From positions 1 through 54,381 of the forward strand of contig PBEC01000022.1 of the NCBI GenBank assembly GCA_002717515.1: a stretch of DNA of 54,381 bases, in the 5' to 3' direction. Source of the stretch: Flavobacteriales bacterium (GTDB lineage Bacteria; Bacteroidota; Bacteroidia; Flavobacteriales_C; GCA-002722245). The notes below the pieces were generated by a model. It ran no database searches and was not told where the DNA came from. It saw only the letters and a program-made list of their open reading frames with translations. Positions 35,196 to 43,518 of the stretch are shown piece after piece. Position 1 is the stretch's first letter. Each line of letters begins with the position of its first letter. Made by a program: the position numbers and the translations under genes.

Positions 35196-36008
35196 ATGGA
35201 AGAAGATTTTTTTTATCAGGATTATTTAAACTGGCGAAAATCAGGAGTAGAGTCCAGTAAAATAAAGGACTTAATTAATCTGCATTTTTATTTCCGAGAA
35301 CTCAAAAAACTGGAAATTAAAGTCATTTATCAAGAATACTTTTCCGAAACAGCCTCAAAAAGCGAGTCGGGAGTTACCGAGTTTCAAATGTTTACCAAGA
35401 AAACATCAATTTCAAATGAAGACATTTCTTTAAAAGATGATTTCTGTTTTTTTTCTGATGAACCGTCTGGAAAAATTATATCACAACAAGACAACCTCGA
35501 AAACGATTTAATAATAGGACTGGCCGTTGGAGACAGTTCCGCTTTTGACGAGCTTTATGAAAATGAGTACCCTAAAATTCGGGATTACGTCATTCAAAAC
35601 TCCGGTTCCATTGCTGATGCCCAGGATATTTTTCAGGATGGAGTAGTGGTGCTCCTGGAAAAAGTAAAAACCCCCGAATTTGAATTCACCTGCAAAGTAG
35701 GAACCTACCTATATTCCTGTTGCCGAAACCTGTGGCTTAAACAACTCAGAAAAACAAACCGAGAAATCAACAGCGAATACTATGAAATTTATGACGTCGA
35801 AGACGTTAGTCTTCTCGAAGAACCCGAAAACCACCTTGAAAAACTGGCCCCCATCCTCGCCAAACTTTCCGAAAGCTGCATAAAGCTGTTCAAGGCCTTC
35901 TACTACGAATGCAAAACCTGGGATGTTATTGCTGATGAGTTTGGATATACCTCGACTAATTCAGCGAAAAATCAGAAGTATAAGTGTTTGAAAAAGATTG
36001 TTGTGTGA
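35196..36008 (+). CDS. ECF-like RNA polymerase sigma factor with N-terminal extension
   Basis: The 270-aa protein has an N-terminal extension of about 105 residues with no known family, then sigma region 2 (SAFDELYENEYPKIRDYV, ADAQDIFQDGVVVLLEK) and a region 4 helix-turn-helix (SCIKLFKAFYYECKTWDVIA, then ADEFGYTSTNSAKNQKYKC). ECF-type sigma factors redirect transcription in response to a signal. No anti-sigma factor is adjacent. The gene is divergent from the vWA gene. The long N-terminal part could sense the signal directly, which is inference. Confidence 0.82.
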   Translation: MEEDFFYQDYLNWRKSGVESSKIKDLINLHFYFRELKKLEIKVIYQEYFSETASKSESGVTEFQMFTKKTSISNEDISLKDDFCFFSDEPSGKIISQQDNLENDLIIGLAVGDSSAFDELYENEYPKIRDYVIQNSGSIADAQDIFQDGVVVLLEKVKTPEFEFTCKVGTYLYSCCRNLWLKQLRKTNREINSEYYEIYDVEDVSLLEEPENHLEKLAPILAKLSESCIKLFKAFYYECKTWDVIADEFGYTSTNSAKNQKYKCLKKIVV

Positions 36009-36009
36009 G

Positions 36010-36285
36010 TTATTTTTTAAACAACTTAAAAAAAATAGACATTATTTTATTTACTAAAGAGACATTGGTTTTCTTATTTTGGCTTCTCGCCACAAAGTCG
36101 TACATATTTCTATTAACTTGATAAATTTTGCCATCAATGCTCCAAAATGATTTATAGTCAAAGTTTTCATTAGGTTCTGTCTGTCCCTCAAATAAAGGAT
36201 CATTACTCATTTTTTTTAACTTTTCGTTAGTTATTATCATTACAGTTTCTTCCTCTAGTCTTTTTAATTCTTTTGAGTCTATCAT
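36010..36285 (-). CDS. small hypothetical protein, 91 aa
   Basis: The product (MIDSKELKRLEEETVMIITN...) is charged, without a signal peptide, and has a basic hydrophobic tail (VNKIMSIFFKLFKK). No family is recognised. It lies 6 bp after the lysozyme gene on the same strand, so it is likely cotranscribed with it, and it converges with the sigma factor gene two bases away. Confidence 0.5.
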   Translation of the reverse strand: MIDSKELKRLEEETVMIITNEKLKKMSNDPLFEGQTEPNENFDYKSFWSIDGKIYQVNRNMYDFVARSQNKKTNVSLVNKIMSIFFKLFKK

Positions 36286-36291
36286 TATTAT

Positions 36292-37032
36292 TTAATCATT
36301 TGATGAGATACACATTTTACCCAAATCACTAAGGTTTCCTTGAAAGTCGTTTCCATCTACACGGCCTCTTATTCCTTTTACTTTAACGCGTTCGGTGAAT
36401 TGATGGAATTTCCAGTTGATATGTTTTACTTTCTTTTTACCGGAGTAAGAGGCAATCCAAATGGGGTAGGATTTATCGATAACGCCCTTTAATTGGTTTT
36501 CATAGAATGTTCTTCCACTGTAAATCATAGGTTTAACCCCGTATTTTGCTTCGGCAAGTTTTAGCCAGTTTAAAACACCTGCCTGAAGATTTTTCTTCCC
36601 GAATTTACTTGGCTCCTCAACGTCGAGTATGGGTATGAAATCTCCTTTTTCCAGAACGGTATTTTTGGAGAAATTCTTAAACTGTTTTGTTGAATTTTCG
36701 TTGGGCCGGTAGTAGTGATAAGCCCCTCTGATGTACCCATGTTTCTTAGCGTTTTTCCAGTTTTTCTTGAAACGTGAGTCAATACCATCGTCACCCATTG
36801 TTGAGCGAATAAAAATGTATTTTATCGGATGATGCGATTTTTGCAACTTGTTCCAGTTGATTTTTCCCTGGTAGTGCGAAATATCAATTCCGAAAATATA
36901 TTTTGAATGCCCAAAAAGATAACTTTCTCTATTATCATCAGCAAACATAAAATTGATAAACAAGGCAAGTATTCCCCCTATGAATAATCCAATAAAAAGG
37001 TTCTTTATTAAAAATTTCTTCCGCGCTTTCAT
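36292..37032 (-). CDS. GH25 lysozyme, membrane-anchored
   Basis: The 246-aa protein has an N-terminal signal anchor (IKNLFIGLFIGGILALFINF) and a glycoside hydrolase family 25 domain: YIFGIDISHYQGKINW with the substrate-binding Asp, IKYIFIRSTMGDDGID, YIRGAYHYYRPN, the catalytic IPILDVEE, and IYSGRTFYEN. GH25 enzymes cleave the muramic acid-glucosamine bond of peptidoglycan. In this setting it could be a cell-wall enzyme or a leftover lysis gene. No holin is seen. A cell-anchored muramidase is the safe call. Confidence 0.88.
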   Translation of the reverse strand: MKARKKFLIKNLFIGLFIGGILALFINFMFADDNRESYLFGHSKYIFGIDISHYQGKINWNKLQKSHHPIKYIFIRSTMGDDGIDSRFKKNWKNAKKHGYIRGAYHYYRPNENSTKQFKNFSKNTVLEKGDFIPILDVEEPSKFGKKNLQAGVLNWLKLAEAKYGVKPMIYSGRTFYENQLKGVIDKSYPIWIASYSGKKKVKHINWKFHQFTERVKVKGIRGRVDGNDFQGNLSDLGKMCISSND

Positions 37033-37136
37033 TCAGTTGTTGATTCGATTAGTTCTCGAGATTAAATGTAGAGATTTGAAGTAATAACGTTTAGAGAGGT
37101 TTATTATTCCAGCAACCACCTTTATTATTCGCGTTT

Positions 37137-37454
37137 TCAAAAAGCCAGGTTGCAACTGCGCCTTTTTTGTTTCGAGTAGGAGTTTAATTTTCTTTCTTTT
37201 GAATGTTGAAATTGTTTACCCATATACAATTTAACGTACTCCTTGTAAATAACGTCTTCTTCCTCTCTTGTTAAAAATGAATAAAAGGTAGTTATGCCAT
37301 TTACATCAGCTTGATTTAAATAGAATAGCTCGTCTTCTTTGGAGGGGCGAACCTCATTAATAGAAAAATCAAAAAATATCGATCTTTCATTATCAGTATG
37401 AAAAACAGAAGAGTATTTAAATTCCTCAAATGTATCAATGTTATAGTTACTCAT
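37137..37454 (-). CDS. hypothetical protein, 105 aa
   Basis: The product MSNYNIDTFEEFKYSSVFHT... is acidic in the first two thirds and basic at the end (KERKLNSYSKQKRRS). No signal, membrane segment or known domain is visible. It lies between the second DUF3127 copy (47 bp upstream) and the lysozyme gene on the same strand, and may be part of that unit. Confidence 0.45.
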   Translation of the reverse strand: MSNYNIDTFEEFKYSSVFHTDNERSIFFDFSINEVRPSKEDELFYLNQADVNGITTFYSFLTREEEDVIYKEYVKLYMGKQFQHSKERKLNSYSKQKRRSCNLAF

Positions 37455-37501
37455 AATTTTTTGATTTAATAATTGCTTATCCGTTTTTAATTCAATCCAA
37501 T

Positions 37502-37855
37502 TTAAAATGGAAGCGTTTCTCCATCATCTTCATCACTCTCTAAAAAAGGTGGAATTGAAGGAATTTCCGAGCCTGAATCTTCACTGGCTATTCGCCAGAC
37601 ATCAAGCGTATTAAAGTATTTTATAGCCCCGTTTTTATCGGTCCACTCTCTTCCGCGTAAATTAAAGTTCACCTCAATACGCTGCCCAGCTTGATACCCA
37701 TCGATTAAATTGCATTTATCCTGAGCCAATTGAAAATTGATGAACTGAGGATACTGAGAAGAATCGTCAATCAAAACAAACTCTCTCTTTTTAAACTTTT
37801 CAGTAACCTGAACAGCTTCCTCAATTACCTTTATTTCTCCTTTTATTTTAAACAT
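37502..37855 (-). CDS. DUF3127 protein, copy 2
   Basis: I start at the ATG ending at 37855 (MFKIKGEIKVIEEAVQVTEK), matching copy 1; a longer frame from a GTG upstream has no counterpart there. The 117-aa protein matches copy 1 nearly throughout (KKREFVLIDDSSQYPQFINF, VNFNLRGREWTDKNGAIKYF) and differs mainly near the C terminus (SEIPSIPPFLESDEDDGE against ERPPIPTFLESNEDDGE). Sequence just beyond both stop codons is also alike. Two close copies 3.3 kb apart suggest a duplication within the accessory block. Confidence 0.8.
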   Translation of the reverse strand: MFKIKGEIKVIEEAVQVTEKFKKREFVLIDDSSQYPQFINFQLAQDKCNLIDGYQAGQRIEVNFNLRGREWTDKNGAIKYFNTLDVWRIASEDSGSEIPSIPPFLESDEDDGETLPF

Positions 37856-37950
37856 AATTAAATACCTTTTATTTTGTTCTACAATGATATCGGTATGCAG
37901 TGCGATATATGTGCACACATAAAAAAATAATTTATGGAGCTATGAATGTC

Positions 37951-38031
37951 CTATGCGACTTTTCTTTGCGGTCTTTTAGGTTCTCTTGCAGTAGGGTTTG
38001 GTAAAATTGCGGCAAATATATATAGGTTCAC
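37951..38031 (-). pseudogene. possible 3' end of a lost gene
   Basis: A 26-codon open stretch reads ...FAAILPNPTAREPKRPQRKV-A-stop in its last part, a basic proline-rich tail with higher GC than its surroundings. It looks like the C terminus of a real protein cut off by the AT-rich sequence upstream. No family is recognised. Confidence 0.25.
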
Positions 38032-38066
38032 TATATAAATTTATATATGAGTTTTTGTATCCAGTT

Positions 38067-39206
38067 TTAAGTGAAATTTAAAATTAAGGTTGTAAAAATA
38101 AGTATCAAACCAACTATTATTAGTCCAGTCAATAAGTTTAATTTTTTACTTTGTTCATCGAAGAATATTGAATTATTATTTTTAACATCTTTTATTACCT
38201 CAGCAATTCTTTTTTCAGTGAATGATTCAAGTTCACGAATACGACTTCTAAATTCAGTTTGAATGTCGGAATTGTTTTTTTCTAACTTGGTTGAAATTGA
38301 TCCATCTAAATCCTTTTGAAAACGTTTATTGTCATCGTAAAATTCATTGAATCTTTTTTTCAGAAGATTAGAAACTCCCTCATAATTATCTTCGTTTAGT
38401 TTAAATAATTTTGAAATCGCATCCTCTGATTTTTCATTAAATAATGATAGAGAAGAATTTAATTCTGTCATTTCTTCTTCTAATAGAGTTATCATTGAAG
38501 TTTTACTCTCTAATTGCAGATCAAAAAGTTTTGAAAAGGAATCTTTAGAATTTTGTTCTATTTTTTCAATTTCCTTATTTAAAATGTTTTTGATTTCAGT
38601 ATGATTTTTTTCATGAACCTTACTTAAGTTTGATAGAGTATCTTCAGTCGTTTTTTCAATATTTATCAAGGCTAAATTAATTTCCGTTGACTTGTCTTTT
38701 AGGATATTTATCGTAGAGTTTTGATTCTCTTTTTGTAACTTAAGTAAGTTAGAATAATCATCTATGGCCTTTTTTTCTATTCTTAAAAGTTCCTGTTTGA
38801 GAAGACTACTAATTTCATCCTTGTTTTTTAAATAAAGATCGTTTAAGTTAGAAAAAGTGTTGATTGATGTTTTTTCAATTTTAGATAGAGTTGAATTTAT
38901 TTCTCTCAGTTCATTTTTTATAATATCTGTTGTGGCAGCACTGTTATTTTTGGATGTAGAATCTAATTCAAAAATAGCAGATACAGCACTTGTTTCAATT
39001 TGAGATAAGGTTGAATTAATATCAGTATCAGCTTTTTCTAGAAAAAGTCTTAGTTCAGCCTCTGATTTTTGCAACATTTCAGAACTTGAATAAATTTTTT
39101 CTTTTAAATCATTTACCTTCTCAAATATTCCTACGAACTGATTAAGTGCCAAAGATTGAGTTTCTAACTCATTTATCGTGTTGTTCAATTTCTCTAAGTT
39201 TGCCAT
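38067..39206 (-). CDS. long coiled-coil protein with C-terminal membrane anchor
   Basis: The 379-aa protein is almost all heptad-like helix from residue 1 to about 350, with recurring units of the type ...LSKIEKTSINTFSNLNDLY..., ending in one hydrophobic segment (LLTGLIIVGLILIFTTLILN). A tail-anchored rod facing the cytoplasm is likely. Its start overlaps the last 38 bases of the RecQ-like gene, so the two are translationally coupled and probably work together. The repeat units resemble the helical tail of the ZorA-like protein in the next operon in general character, not in sequence. No known family. Confidence 0.68.
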   Translation of the reverse strand: MANLEKLNNTINELETQSLALNQFVGIFEKVNDLKEKIYSSSEMLQKSEAELRLFLEKADTDINSTLSQIETSAVSAIFELDSTSKNNSAATTDIIKNELREINSTLSKIEKTSINTFSNLNDLYLKNKDEISSLLKQELLRIEKKAIDDYSNLLKLQKENQNSTINILKDKSTEINLALINIEKTTEDTLSNLSKVHEKNHTEIKNILNKEIEKIEQNSKDSFSKLFDLQLESKTSMITLLEEEMTELNSSLSLFNEKSEDAISKLFKLNEDNYEGVSNLLKKRFNEFYDDNKRFQKDLDGSISTKLEKNNSDIQTEFRSRIRELESFTEKRIAEVIKDVKNNNSIFFDEQSKKLNLLTGLIIVGLILIFTTLILNFT

Positions 39207-42200
39207 AAATTAATTGATTAATTTTATTCAGTCTGATATTTGCATTTGCTACTAATTTTTCAATTGAAAAATTATCTCCTAACTCATTTGCTAAAATTGT
39301 TAAAATCTTATTTGATTTAAATACTTCGTATACTGTTTCAGAAAACTGAGCCTTTTCTTTCTCTTTAAAATTCCGAGCTAATTTTAGTGTTGATTTTACA
39401 ATAAATTTTTTTTCTTTACTTGAAAAGTGTTTGATTTTTTCTATTGAACTTTCCAAACGATGTCTTCCATCTGAATTATCATATTCACCATTAAATAATC
39501 TTACTATTCCACTAACATAATCAAGTCCTGTATTGTTCATATAACTCTCTAAAAAGCGACTTAAATTATCACTGAGAGCCCTCATTTTTTTGATGTCAAG
39601 TAACTCATTTTTTACGTCTGTTTTATAAAAAACTTTAAACCAGTTTTGAATGTTTTTTGGATGTTCTGCAATGTCTTGAAGTATAAAACTAACTTCTGAA
39701 AATTTAAAATAATTTTCAAGTGTAGCTTTAAAAGTTAAACTGTTTAAATTACTATCAGAAAATTTACAGCAGGCTTCATAAATATTTTTTAGTGATTGTC
39801 TTCTATTGTAAACAAATTTATCGTAAGACCATTGAAGTAAAATTAGTATACATTTATCAAGCCAGGAATAAGAAGAAGGAGCTTTTTCTAAAATCTTCTT
39901 ATACAAAGAATATTTATTCTCGGTTAATAAATCTTCAAAAACAAATTCCGTATCATATTTTGAAATAGTTTGGATTAATGATTCCTTAATGGAAGTATCT
40001 GAAAAGTCCATAAAATCAACTTCAAACTTACCTCCTCCAAAAAAATTTGAAATAGTCCAATCAGAAACTACTCCAATTTGTTTAAGTCTGTATATTGCCT
40101 TTTCAGCTTGAGATTTCTTTAAATTTATTTTTGCTCCATTAATTTGAACATCTTTAGCTCCTGGTGAGGCATATGAATCATATAGTTTCTTTATTATTTC
40201 AAACTCATCTTCGATGGTGCCTAAATCCTTAGTGAAAAGAAACATATTGGTGTTGATGTCTCCGTTTATGTTTTTTAATAAATCTTTAATGGTTGATAAT
40301 TTAGTTTTTTGTTCCCAAAGCTTTTTTAAATCATTATTCTCGTTTGTCTTAGATAGTAAAATATAGCATTTCGCCTGAGTGTTTTGAAAAAGAGTTTTAT
40401 CTCTTCCTGCGCGACCTGCTTCTTGATAAAGAGATTCCATAGACATGGGAATCCCATAATGAATGGTGTAAAAAACATTTCCCTTGTTTACTCCCATTCC
40501 AAAGGCTTTGGTGGCAGTAAGTAAATTAGTATTATCTTCCTTAAATGATGTTTGGACATTTGTCTTATGAGTTTCAAACTCATGAAATGACATTATTTCC
40601 TTTTTGTCAATTTTGGGTATTGATCCTGAGAAATATTCAACTTTAGTTGAGAATTTTTCACTTAAATAATTAGCCAAAGGGTAACAACCGTTTTTATTGT
40701 TTACTGTTGGCGTAAATACAATACCACATTTAAGTGGTAAATTATCCGAATTAAGTACATTTTCATCCTTGTTCAGAGAATAAATTATTTTATCAATGGC
40801 AGACCTTTTGTCATTTTTATCATCAACCACAATGAATTCTAGTTCTTTTCGTGTAAAATTCATAGGAGTTTTCACGTCTTTTTCTTCAATGTCAAATTCA
40901 ATTTTAATGTCTTTTAAAACATTTAGAGAAGCCGTTGCTGTTAATCCTATAAAATTAAAAGAAGAACAATATTTATTAATTGCAGTAGATAAATTCAAAT
41001 AGGAAGTTCTAAAATCGTGTCCCCACTCTGATAGACAATGTACTTCATCTATTACTGCATATCCAAATTTAAATTGATGACTGACGTTATGAATATACTG
41101 GCGAAATGTTTTACTTTGAAATCTCTCAGGAGATATGAAAATAAAGAAGTATTTACCTTTTCCAAATTCTCTCTGTATTTTTTCTTTATCCTCCCCATCG
41201 TCATTACTTGTTACATGATTGGTTCTCGTGAAGTAGGCTTTATCTAAATCAGTTTTTTGATCATACATTAATGATTTTATTGGACAAACAACAAAACTTA
41301 CAGCAGGTTGTAAAATTGCTGCCAGTTGATAGCAAATAGATTTCCCACTACCTGTTGGTAATAAGCCTATTGTGTCGTTTTTTGATAAAGCATTAGCTAT
41401 AATTGGAATTTGTCCTTCTCTAAAATGTATGTCTTTAAATTTTTTGGAATCGTCTGACTGTAAAAACACATTCCACAATAGATACAGCAAGGCCTTTTCG
41501 TCCTGATTATCACCTCCAAATTTTAAATTATATCTAATGGTATCGGTAGTTGATAATGAAAAATAATCGTAGTCTTCGAACGAAACGAATTTATTTTTAA
41601 AGGCGGAATTACCTTTTTTAAAATATAAAAATTCATCAAAATAATCTGTTCTAATAAAATGGATTTCAGGATTGCTTTGAAATTCATCAGTATACCTTTC
41701 AAGAAGACTAAAGTTTATCTTGATCGTCTCACTGCTGTCACTAAAATGTTGTTGTTTTTTTAACTGTATTATTTCATATTTTGGTTGAGAAAAAGGTATT
41801 TTATGGAGTTGTAAAAGATTCTTAAGCCAAATGAATATATCTTCAATAGCGTTCTTCTCATAATTTACGACGTCTTTGTTCAAGATTTCGATTTTCCAGT
41901 CTTTTTCTAAATTCAGCTTGCCATTCATTAATAATTCAATAATTAATAATTGGAATCTAATTGTAGCAGAGGCTTTGTAAAAGGGGTTGTTTAATATAGT
42001 TTTTGACTGGTAATTATGTTTGTAATTATCAATTGATATAAAATTTTTGTCTTTTTTCCTTCTCTCAGTCTGTTGATCGGATACTTTTTTAATTCTTTCT
42101 TTTATTTGTTGTATTCCTTTTAAAAAGAATTCATTTTCTTCGTTTAAATCATTAGTTGAAATTCTAACCGTTGCAATTCCATGTTTTTTTGTGTGCCGAT

Positions 42201-42699
42201 CTCTAATTATGTCTTTGTTGGTGTTTTTGGAATGTTGACTACCATCGATCTCAATAATTAAATAGGCTTGTGGTAGATAAAAATCTACTTGCTCTCCTTT
42301 GAATTCATCAACAGGAACTTTAGTTATATCTTCAATCAGAACTTCGGGGATAATAAGTTTTTGAATAAAAGAGTATTCTTTAAAATATTTAGGAATTAAT
42401 TCTTCGTAAAATTTTTGAGCAGGAAAGTAATTCCCTTTAATATCACCTCTAATTATTCTTTCCCATTTTGTCTGTTTTTTAGAGATAAAAGCTATTGGAT
42501 TCTTGAATTCATCCGATTTATGAATAGCACCTAACTTATCTTGAAGAAAAGAAGACATTAATGTAGGCTTACCTCTTTGTAAAATATTCTTAAGTATGCA
42601 AAGAGCTGGGTAGTAGTCGAAGTCTATTTTTTTGTCCGATAGATTTTGAATTACAAAATTATGATTACTGTTTGTGTAGTTTGCAGAAAACTTCTTCAT
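39169..42699 (-). CDS. RecQ-like helicase with N-terminal DUF559/Vsr-type nuclease domain
   Basis: The 1176-aa protein has a PD-(D/E)XK-type region at about residues 110-205: VDFYLPQ, LIIEIDGSQHSKN and a basic helix RDRHTKKHGI, as in DUF559/Vsr-like nucleases. A RecQ-type superfamily 2 helicase follows: Walker A LLPTGSGKSICYQ (447-459), DEVHCLSEWGHDFR (551-564), LTATAS (586-591), and motif VI YQEAGRAGRD (758-767). The C-terminal 400 residues are of no known family; no RQC or HRDC domain is obvious. Nuclease-helicase fusions of this style are typical of anti-phage systems. It overlaps the coiled-coil membrane protein gene downstream. Confidence 0.85.
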   Translation of the reverse strand: MKKFSANYTNSNHNFVIQNLSDKKIDFDYYPALCILKNILQRGKPTLMSSFLQDKLGAIHKSDEFKNPIAFISKKQTKWERIIRGDIKGNYFPAQKFYEELIPKYFKEYSFIQKLIIPEVLIEDITKVPVDEFKGEQVDFYLPQAYLIIEIDGSQHSKNTNKDIIRDRHTKKHGIATVRISTNDLNEENEFFLKGIQQIKERIKKVSDQQTERRKKDKNFISIDNYKHNYQSKTILNNPFYKASATIRFQLLIIELLMNGKLNLEKDWKIEILNKDVVNYEKNAIEDIFIWLKNLLQLHKIPFSQPKYEIIQLKKQQHFSDSSETIKINFSLLERYTDEFQSNPEIHFIRTDYFDEFLYFKKGNSAFKNKFVSFEDYDYFSLSTTDTIRYNLKFGGDNQDEKALLYLLWNVFLQSDDSKKFKDIHFREGQIPIIANALSKNDTIGLLPTGSGKSICYQLAAILQPAVSFVVCPIKSLMYDQKTDLDKAYFTRTNHVTSNDDGEDKEKIQREFGKGKYFFIFISPERFQSKTFRQYIHNVSHQFKFGYAVIDEVHCLSEWGHDFRTSYLNLSTAINKYCSSFNFIGLTATASLNVLKDIKIEFDIEEKDVKTPMNFTRKELEFIVVDDKNDKRSAIDKIIYSLNKDENVLNSDNLPLKCGIVFTPTVNNKNGCYPLANYLSEKFSTKVEYFSGSIPKIDKKEIMSFHEFETHKTNVQTSFKEDNTNLLTATKAFGMGVNKGNVFYTIHYGIPMSMESLYQEAGRAGRDKTLFQNTQAKCYILLSKTNENNDLKKLWEQKTKLSTIKDLLKNINGDINTNMFLFTKDLGTIEDEFEIIKKLYDSYASPGAKDVQINGAKINLKKSQAEKAIYRLKQIGVVSDWTISNFFGGGKFEVDFMDFSDTSIKESLIQTISKYDTEFVFEDLLTENKYSLYKKILEKAPSSYSWLDKCILILLQWSYDKFVYNRRQSLKNIYEACCKFSDSNLNSLTFKATLENYFKFSEVSFILQDIAEHPKNIQNWFKVFYKTDVKNELLDIKKMRALSDNLSRFLESYMNNTGLDYVSGIVRLFNGEYDNSDGRHRLESSIEKIKHFSSKEKKFIVKSTLKLARNFKEKEKAQFSETVYEVFKSNKILTILANELGDNFSIEKLVANANIRLNKINQLIYGKLREIEQHDK

Positions 42700-42926
42700 T
42701 CAATGATCTTTTAACTCCACCGGAAATTGAATAATTATTCAAATTTAGTAATTATTTAACCATTTAACTTTTTCTATTCAAAAGAAAACAAGTAGCTATC
42801 TGTGGTTTGAATTTAATTTTTTAAAAAATGTCAGGAGCTTTATAAATTCAGTCTCGTCTGCTTAAAAAAGAATACCTAAACTATTCATAGTTAATCTTCT
42901 GTTATGATTAAAAGAGAAGTTGATAG

Positions 42927-43181
42927 TTTTCATTCACCATTCAGACCCTTGATTTTATTTTAGACTTAAATTTAAAAATACAGTTTAGCGATAACAATGG
43001 TAAGGTAAAGAATACTTCAACGGAAATTATTGTAAGAATATGGTTGCATTCAAAAGGTTTCATATTTAGACTACACGACATGTCACTTCCCGGAAGACAG
43101 GATATCTTTTTCAGAAAGTACACAACAATTATTGATGTATGTTGCTATTTCAGGCTTAGACACAAAAAACTACTACTATAA
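42927..43181 (+). pseudogene. decayed vsr (very-short-patch repair) endonuclease
   Basis: A frame open from 42927 to TAA 43179-43181 has no usable start codon but reads KNTSTEIIVRIWLHSKGFIF then FRLHDMSLPGRQDIFFRKYT then TIIDVCCYFRLRHKK. This lines up with the Vsr family pattern KNTxPE..VR..LH..GFR.RLHDKSLPG.PDIV..KY..VI.V.GCFWH.H. The FWHxH zinc/catalytic block is destroyed (YFRLRH), the Pro before the catalytic Asp is Gln, and both ends are missing. No DNA-cytosine methyltransferase, the usual partner, is present. It is the fossil of an earlier restriction or repair locus. Apart from it, the direct repeat and a promoter, 42700-43518 shows nothing. Confidence 0.75.
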
Positions 43182-43248
43182 GGTAATTCCATAAACATGA
43201 ATAGAGTAGTGGAAAGCTAAAAATTTAAGCGACTATGGAACACTTATG

Positions 43249-43380
43249 CATCAAAAAAATGATACATTAATTTAGATGTTTAAAAAAAGGTAGGCAATAA
43301 TAATCAATAAACAAAAGTCAGCTCAATCCATGTTAACTTTTCAAGACTAACTTTTTTCTGACAAATTCACATCTTTTTGG
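43249..43380. repeat. diverged direct repeat, right copy
   Basis: This is the second copy of the stretch described at 33947-34090, in the same orientation, located between the vsr remnant and the start of the DarT/Zorya-like operon. It has no coding potential and could be a duplicated leader region or an old recombination boundary. Confidence 0.55.
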
Positions 43381-43467
43381 AGAGTAGTGAGGAAGATGAA
43401 TTTGGTTTTTCTTAGTAGAATTAAATAACTAAACACCTCAAATAGAACTATAACAAGTAAAGTTTCT

Positions 43468-43499
43468 ATTGACTGTAAAATTAAAAGAACCTAATTTTG
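43468..43499 (+). promoter_or_regulatory. promoter of the DarT/Zorya-like operon
   Basis: ATTG (43468-43471) and TAATTTTG (43492-43499) are separated by 20 bp; the second is a perfect TAnnTTTG -7 element. The ATG follows at 43519, so the leader would be about 14 bases. Confidence 0.55.
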
Positions 43500-43518
43500 C
43501 CAACTTCAATTATAAATA

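Noticed and set aside
36292-38031. Prophage reading of the lysozyme, DUF3127 and neighbouring genes.
   Set aside because: No capsid, portal, terminase, tail or integrase gene is present; GH25 and DUF3127 alone do not make a prophage.
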